In this document: positions 15,041 to 18,188 of the stretch, piece after piece | How positions within the stretch are numbered: the stretch's first letter is position 1 | How the letters are laid out: every line of letters starts with the position of its first letter | Assembly: GCA_025350775.1 (NCBI GenBank) | Contig: JANXXF010000390.1 | Location: forward strand, 1-18,188 | Source of the DNA: Actinomycetes bacterium | GTDB taxonomy: Bacteria > Actinomycetota > Thermoleophilia > Gaiellales > Gaiellaceae | Direction of reading: 5' to 3' | Length of the DNA: 18,188 nt | Position numbers and translations under genes: made by a program | Notes under the pieces: generated by a model | The model's input: the letters and a program-made list of their open reading frames with translations, nothing else | Told to the model about the DNA's origin: nothing | Database searches by the model: none

Positions 15041-16318
15041 ATGGCCGACTACGTGAAGCAGTCGCCGCTGCCGTCGCCGGTGGCGAGCGAAGAGGTGCGC
15101 CGCACCGTCTCGGCGATGCTGCTCGAGATCGAGCGTCGCGGCACCGCCGCGATCCGTGACTACTCCCGCCAGCTCGACAACTGGGATCCGCCCAGCTTCC
15201 GCGTCGACGTCGCCTCCGTTGCGGCCGCCGCCGACGCGCTCGACGACGAGCTGAAGGGCCACATCGCGCTCGCGCAAGCCCAGGTGCGCGGCTTCGCCGA
15301 GCGTCAGCGCGCAACGCTCACCGACCTCGAGGCGGAGACTCTGCCGGGGATCGTGCTCGGCCACCGCCACATCCCGGTGAACGCCGTCGGCTCCTACGTG
15401 CCAGGCGGTCGCTACCCGATGCTCGCCTCCGCGTTCATGACGGTGCTCGTGCCGAAGGTGGCCGGCGTGCGCCGCGTGGTGGCGGTGGCGCCGCCGCGCG
15501 AGGGCAAGGGCATCCACCCGGCGATGCTGCACGCGATGGCGACCTCCGGCGCTGACGAGATCATCTGTCTGGGCGGCGTGCAGGCGCTGGCCGCGCTCGC
15601 GTTCGGCCTCGACGACGACCTGGCCGGCGTGGACATGGTCTGCGGTGCGGGCAACGCCTACGTCGCCGAGGCGAAGCGGCAGCTGTACGGCCGCGTCGGC
15701 ATCGACCTGCTGGCCGGCCCCACCGAGATCCTCGTGCTCGCCGACGGCAGCGCCGATCCGGTGCTCGTCGCCGCCGACCTGCTCGGCCAGGCCGAGCACG
15801 GCCCGACCTCCGCCGCGATCCTCATCACCACCTCGCGTGCGCTGGGCGAGGCTGTGCTTGCGGCCGTAGCAGAGCTGCTAAAAACGTGGCCGACCGCTGC
15901 GGTCGCCGGCGAGGCCTGGGCCAACCACGGCTCGATCATCGTCGCCGCCGGCGACACCGAGCTGCTCGCCGTTGCCAACGAGCTTGCCTGCGAGCATGTC
16001 GAGGTGCAGGCCGAGGACGCGACGCTCGAGCGCTGGTTCGCCGGGCTCACCAACTACGGCTCGCTGTTCCTGGGCGAGAACGCGACCGTCGCGTACGGCG
16101 ACAAGGGCATCGGCACCAACCACGTGTTGCCGACGGGCCGCTCGGCCCGCTACACCGGTGGGCTGTGGGTCGGCAAGTTCCTGCGCACCGTCACGTACCA
16201 GCGCGTCAGCGACGAGGGCACTCGCCAGATCGCCCCGACGATCGCCGCGATCTGCGAGGCCGAGCTGTTCGGCGGGCACGGGCTGACGGCGACGATGCGG
16301 CTAGAGCGGCTCGGGTAG
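15041..16318 (+). CDS. Histidinol dehydrogenase family enzyme, probably not biosynthetic HisD
   Basis: 425 residues from ATG at 15041 (GTG at 15020 would add 7). Zinc ligands of HisD are all present: Q250 and H253 in GQAEHG, D354 in GDKGIGTNHVLPT, H413 near the end. The catalytic pair is E318-H319. The NAD-site segment VNAVGSYVPGGRYP and LLAGPTEI are also conserved. Features such as NYGSLFLGENATVAYGDK and RYTGGLWVGKFLRTVTYQ, as I recall them, are typical of the branch that includes sulfopropanediol 3-dehydrogenase (HpsN) rather than the histidine pathway enzyme, and no other his gene is nearby. A zinc- and NAD-dependent oxidation of a hydroxyl compound to an acid is expected; the substrate is open. 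No good ribosome site precedes the chosen start. Confidence 0.85.
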   Translation: MADYVKQSPLPSPVASEEVRRTVSAMLLEIERRGTAAIRDYSRQLDNWDPPSFRVDVASVAAAADALDDELKGHIALAQAQVRGFAERQRATLTDLEAETLPGIVLGHRHIPVNAVGSYVPGGRYPMLASAFMTVLVPKVAGVRRVVAVAPPREGKGIHPAMLHAMATSGADEIICLGGVQALAALAFGLDDDLAGVDMVCGAGNAYVAEAKRQLYGRVGIDLLAGPTEILVLADGSADPVLVAADLLGQAEHGPTSAAILITTSRALGEAVLAAVAELLKTWPTAAVAGEAWANHGSIIVAAGDTELLAVANELACEHVEVQAEDATLERWFAGLTNYGSLFLGENATVAYGDKGIGTNHVLPTGRSARYTGGLWVGKFLRTVTYQRVSDEGTRQIAPTIAAICEAELFGGHGLTATMRLERLG

Positions 16319-16335
16319 ATCGTGACGGGCCCGGC

Positions 16336-16362
16336 ACGAGCTCGCTCACGCCACCAGCTCGT
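16336..16362 (+). terminator. Inverted repeat after the dehydrogenase gene
   Basis: ACGAGCT at 16336-16342 and AGCTCGT at 16356-16362 form a perfect 7-base stem with a 13-base loop, 18 bases past the stop. There is no T-tract. It may act as a terminator or stabilise the 3' end. Confidence 0.3.
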
Positions 16363-16425
16363 AGTCGACCAGGAGCAGGCGGCACCATCGCTGGCCGGTG
16401 GGTACCGGGACGAACTGGTCGTCGG

Positions 16426-16431
16426 TAAACT
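16426..16431 (+). promoter_or_regulatory. Possible -10 element TAAACT for the propeller protein gene
   Basis: TAAACT stands 6 bases before the in-frame ATG at 16438, the distance expected for a leaderless transcript. No good -35 hexamer is visible. It conflicts with the start at 16522 unless a short leader is transcribed. Confidence 0.25.
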
Positions 16432-16521
16432 GCTGTGATGACCAAAGCGAAGCAGGACACCGACCGGTCGAACGAGTCGTTCCCCGCAACCCGGCAACCG
16501 CGCCACGCGGCAAGGCTCGGA

Positions 16522-17427
16522 ATGACGACCCCCAGCCGTTCGCTACTGAGCGCGCTGGTCCTTGCGGTCGCCGTCGCGCTGATCGCTGCGGTCGCCGCAC
16601 AGGGCGCCGCGACGCCCGCGCGCTGGATCGTCTTTGCTGCGACTCCGCCCGGGCTTCCGGTCAATCAGCTTTTCCGGATTCAGCCGTCAGGCAAGGGTCT
16701 CAGGCAGATCACGACCGGCAAGCTTTCGTCGATCGCCCCGGCGTTCTCGCCCGACGGAAAGCGGATCGCCTTCGCCCGGAGCGGTGCCGGAATCTTCACC
16801 ATGAATGCGGACGGGACGGGCCTCCGTCGCCTCACCGCGGACGGCCGGGACAGTTTTCCCGCCTGGTCTCCGGATGGCAAGCAGATCGCCTTCGTGCGGC
16901 CCTACAAGCTCGCGTGGGACGCCTACGTCATGTCCTCGTTCGGCGCCGGACAGCGGAGGCTCTCCCAGGCGCCTCCGTCGGGCCGGCCGTCCTGGACGGC
17001 CGGCGGGCTCCTGATCCCGTCCGGAGGCGACCTCCTGAAGATCGATGCCACATCCGGGCATGTCCAGAAGTACTACGGCGCCGATATCGACGCCGTGTGG
17101 GGTTTGCACACGGTCGCGATCTCGCCCGACGCCTCGACCATTACATACGTCGGTGCGCGCATCGCAGATCGGGGTGACTCGGACTGCGGTGACGGCCCGT
17201 GCCAGCGGTACGCGCTCTACATCGAGGATATTCTCAAAAGCAAGACGCCGCGGAAGCTCGTCCCCGACGTCGGCCCGGCAACATTCTCGCCCGATGGCAC
17301 AAGCCTGGCCTTCGCCGCGCGGAGTGGGATCGTGATCCGGGCGCTCGCCGACGGCACCTCGAAGCTGATCTCGACCGGGACGGCCTACCCCTCCGTGGTG
17401 TCTCCCCCGGCGTGGCAACCACGTTGA
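16522..17427 (+). CDS. Exported WD40-like (PD40/TolB-type) beta-propeller protein
   Basis: 301 residues from ATG at 16522, which has AAGG 7 bases upstream and places a signal sequence at the N-terminus (SRSLLSALVLAVAVALIAAV, then AAQGA). In-frame starts at 16438 (ATG) and 16435 (GTG) would add 28-29 hydrophilic residues in front and make the hydrophobic stretch a membrane anchor. At least three PD40 blades are clear: APAFSPDGKRIAFAR, FPAWSPDGKQIAFV and PATFSPDGTSLAFAAR, with NADGTGLRRLT linking. A fourth, AISPDASTITYVGA, holds two nearby cysteines (DCGDGPC) that may form a disulfide. TolB-like propellers mediate protein or ligand contacts at the envelope; the partner is unknown. It converges with the next gene, with 7 bases between. 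Confidence 0.82.
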   Translation: MTTPSRSLLSALVLAVAVALIAAVAAQGAATPARWIVFAATPPGLPVNQLFRIQPSGKGLRQITTGKLSSIAPAFSPDGKRIAFARSGAGIFTMNADGTGLRRLTADGRDSFPAWSPDGKQIAFVRPYKLAWDAYVMSSFGAGQRRLSQAPPSGRPSWTAGGLLIPSGGDLLKIDATSGHVQKYYGADIDAVWGLHTVAISPDASTITYVGARIADRGDSDCGDGPCQRYALYIEDILKSKTPRKLVPDVGPATFSPDGTSLAFAARSGIVIRALADGTSKLISTGTAYPSVVSPPAWQPR

Positions 17428-17434
17428 CCGCTCT

Positions 17435-17833
17435 CTAGGTGATCCTGAAGGTGCCCTTCATCGCGGCCTTCCGGGCGTCGGCAGGGTCGCTGCCGGAGAA
17501 CGGCAGCGGGCCGCGGTAGTCGAGGAACATCGGGACGGTCTGCTGCTCGTCTGGCCTGAGCGTCCTGGCAAAGCCGATCTTCTTTCCCAGGCCGCGCTTG
17601 ACGTCCCCGAGGAGCAGCGTGTGCGACTTCGCTCCGTGGTTGGAGATGATGAAGAGCGCGGTGCTGCCGCGCTGCGCGTTGCTGGGCTTCATCGTAATGG
17701 CGTTGTCAGTGATGATCACCTTGACCAACAGCATCTGGGGCGTGCTCGTCGTCTGGGGCTGAGCGAAGCCAGGCGCAGCGATCATGAGCGACATTGCAGT
17801 CGCTGCAATAACGGTAAGTACGCGCGTTCTCAT
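17435..17833 (-). CDS. Secreted cupredoxin-like protein lacking a full copper site
   Basis: 132 residues from ATG at 17833. A signal peptide spans about 1-24 (VLTVIAATAMSLMIAAPGFA, cleavage before QPQ). The mature part looks like a cupredoxin beta-barrel: VKVIITDNAITMKPSNAQRG, then FIISNHGAKSHTLLLGD with H71 at the first copper-ligand position, and C-terminal AAMKGTFRI with M125 in the place of the last ligand. The Cys and second His normally between them are absent; there is no cysteine in the protein. It therefore probably keeps the fold but not electron transfer. No Shine-Dalgarno is visible; a TAAAAT element stands 7 bases upstream of the ATG. Function is unknown. Confidence 0.75.
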   Translation of the reverse strand: MRTRVLTVIAATAMSLMIAAPGFAQPQTTSTPQMLLVKVIITDNAITMKPSNAQRGSTALFIISNHGAKSHTLLLGDVKRGLGKKIGFARTLRPDEQQTVPMFLDYRGPLPFSGSDPADARKAAMKGTFRIT

Positions 17834-17840
17834 GGCGATA

Positions 17841-17846
17841 ATTTTA
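17841..17846 (-). promoter_or_regulatory. -10 element suggesting a leaderless mRNA
   Basis: On the minus strand TAAAAT lies 7 bases before the ATG at 17833 in an otherwise GC-rich gap, and no Shine-Dalgarno is present. Transcription would begin at or next to the ATG. Leaderless transcripts are common in actinobacteria. No clear -35 was found. Confidence 0.4.
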
Positions 17847-17900
17847 GCAAACGACCTTGTGGCCGAGCGACGCGGCCGGGCTGTTTCGCCTGCCGCAAGC

Positions 17901-17923
17901 CTGCGCTGCTCCCGGGAGCGCAG
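17901..17923 (-). terminator. Hairpin after the pentapeptide-repeat gene
   Basis: CTGCGCT at 17901-17907 pairs with AGCGCAG at 17917-17923, with GCTCCCGGGAGC nested as an alternative palindrome. It starts 5 bases past the stop of the minus-strand gene. No T-tract follows, so termination is plausible but not certain. Confidence 0.4.
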
Positions 17924-17928
17924 AGCGG

Positions 17929-18188
17929 CTAGCAGCCGGAGCTCGTTTTCCGGCCGCTCGGGCAGATCGTGTCACCCCAGACGACTCCGCCCAGCTTCGC
18001 GCCGGTCAGGGTCGCCTTCGACAGGTCGGCGCCCAGCATGACCGCGCTGCCGAGGTTCGCGCCGGACAGGTTCGTGCCGAACAGGTACGCGCCACTCAGG
18101 GTCGTGCGGGCCAGCAGCGCGCGGGTCAGGTTCGCACGGCTGAGGTTCGCTCCGATCAGGTTTGCGCCGTCCAGGTTCGCGCCGGCCA
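17929..18188 (-). CDS. Pentapeptide-repeat protein, C-terminal part (5' end beyond the window)
   Basis: The minus strand is open from the right edge to the TAG at 17931-17929, giving 85 residues. About twelve A(N/D/Y)LxG-type five-residue repeats (GANLD, GANLI, GANLS, RANLT, GAYLF, GTNLS, GANLG, GADLS) form a right-handed quadrilateral beta-helix. The tail GVVWGDTICPSGRKTSSGC has two cysteines and resembles the WxxTxCPxG endings of secreted actinobacterial pentapeptide proteins. On the plus strand the same bases appear as a 15-base tandem repeat (GTTCGCGCC...), which is explained by the coding. Whether a signal peptide exists cannot be seen. Functions in this fold vary widely (scaffold, DNA mimic), so none is assigned. 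Confidence 0.85.
   Translation of the reverse strand, partial: AGANLDGANLIGANLSRANLTRALLARTTLSGAYLFGTNLSGANLGSAVMLGADLSKATLTGAKLGGVVWGDTICPSGRKTSSGC

Noticed and set aside
16346..16435. Protein-like minus-strand stretch ending VPTGQRWCRLLLVDYELVA in the gap before the propeller gene
   Set aside because: It reads like the tail of a protein, but no sensible start exists and the upstream part is a shadow of another gene. It could be a gene remnant; a translated database search of this stretch would settle it.
17940..18188. 15-base direct repeats on the plus strand that could look like a repeat array
   Set aside because: They are the coding pattern of the pentapeptide repeats on the minus strand, without spacers as in a CRISPR array.

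Overview
The window is strongly G+C-rich, with coding strands dominated by G/C third positions and frequent GTG and TTG starts. Together with a flagellar cluster, an actinobacterial-type GDP-mannose dehydratase and a secreted pentapeptide protein, this suggests a flagellated high-GC actinobacterium, possibly of the Thermoleophilia (Solirubrobacterales/Gaiellales) type. The taxon is inference; no rRNA or other taxonomic marker is present. No tRNA, CRISPR array or insertion sequence was seen.

Layout. (1) 1-3423, minus strand: one-carbon folate genes (a cyclodeaminase/cyclohydrolase cut by the left edge, overlapping the stop of formate-tetrahydrofolate ligase fhs), then the translesion polymerase dinB. 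(2) 3424-4627: a 150-base divergent leader with several inverted repeats, then two orphan response regulators with overlapping ends (NarL-type, then receiver-only). (3) 4660-12332: a glycan island. It holds a two-part SAM methyltransferase, a GDP-mannose 4,6-dehydratase, an 862-residue protein with two complete GT4 glycosyltransferase units plus a degenerate third, and an 817-residue GT2 glycosyltransferase with TPR repeats. The last three are tightly packed (6-base gap, then TAATG overlap). (4) 12354-14995: flagellar filament genes flaG, fliD, fliS and a small FlgN/FliT-like protein. (5) 15041-16318: a histidinol-dehydrogenase-family enzyme with no histidine genes around it. (6) 16435-18188: three envelope or secreted proteins (WD40-like propeller, cupredoxin-like protein lacking a copper site, pentapeptide-repeat protein cut by the right edge).

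Main interpretation. Sequences matching the flagellar sigma-28 promoter (TAAA-N15-GCCGATAA) lie in front of flaG (TAAA-N15-GCCGATCA), fliS (TCAA-N15-GCCGACTA) and gmd (TAAA-N15-GTCGATCA). A weaker candidate precedes the methyltransferase gene. The glycan genes may therefore be expressed with the late flagellar genes, which suggests a system that glycosylates, and perhaps methylates the glycan of, a filament protein such as flagellin or FliD. No flagellin gene and no reductase for the dehydratase product lie in the window, so the acceptor and final sugar remain open.
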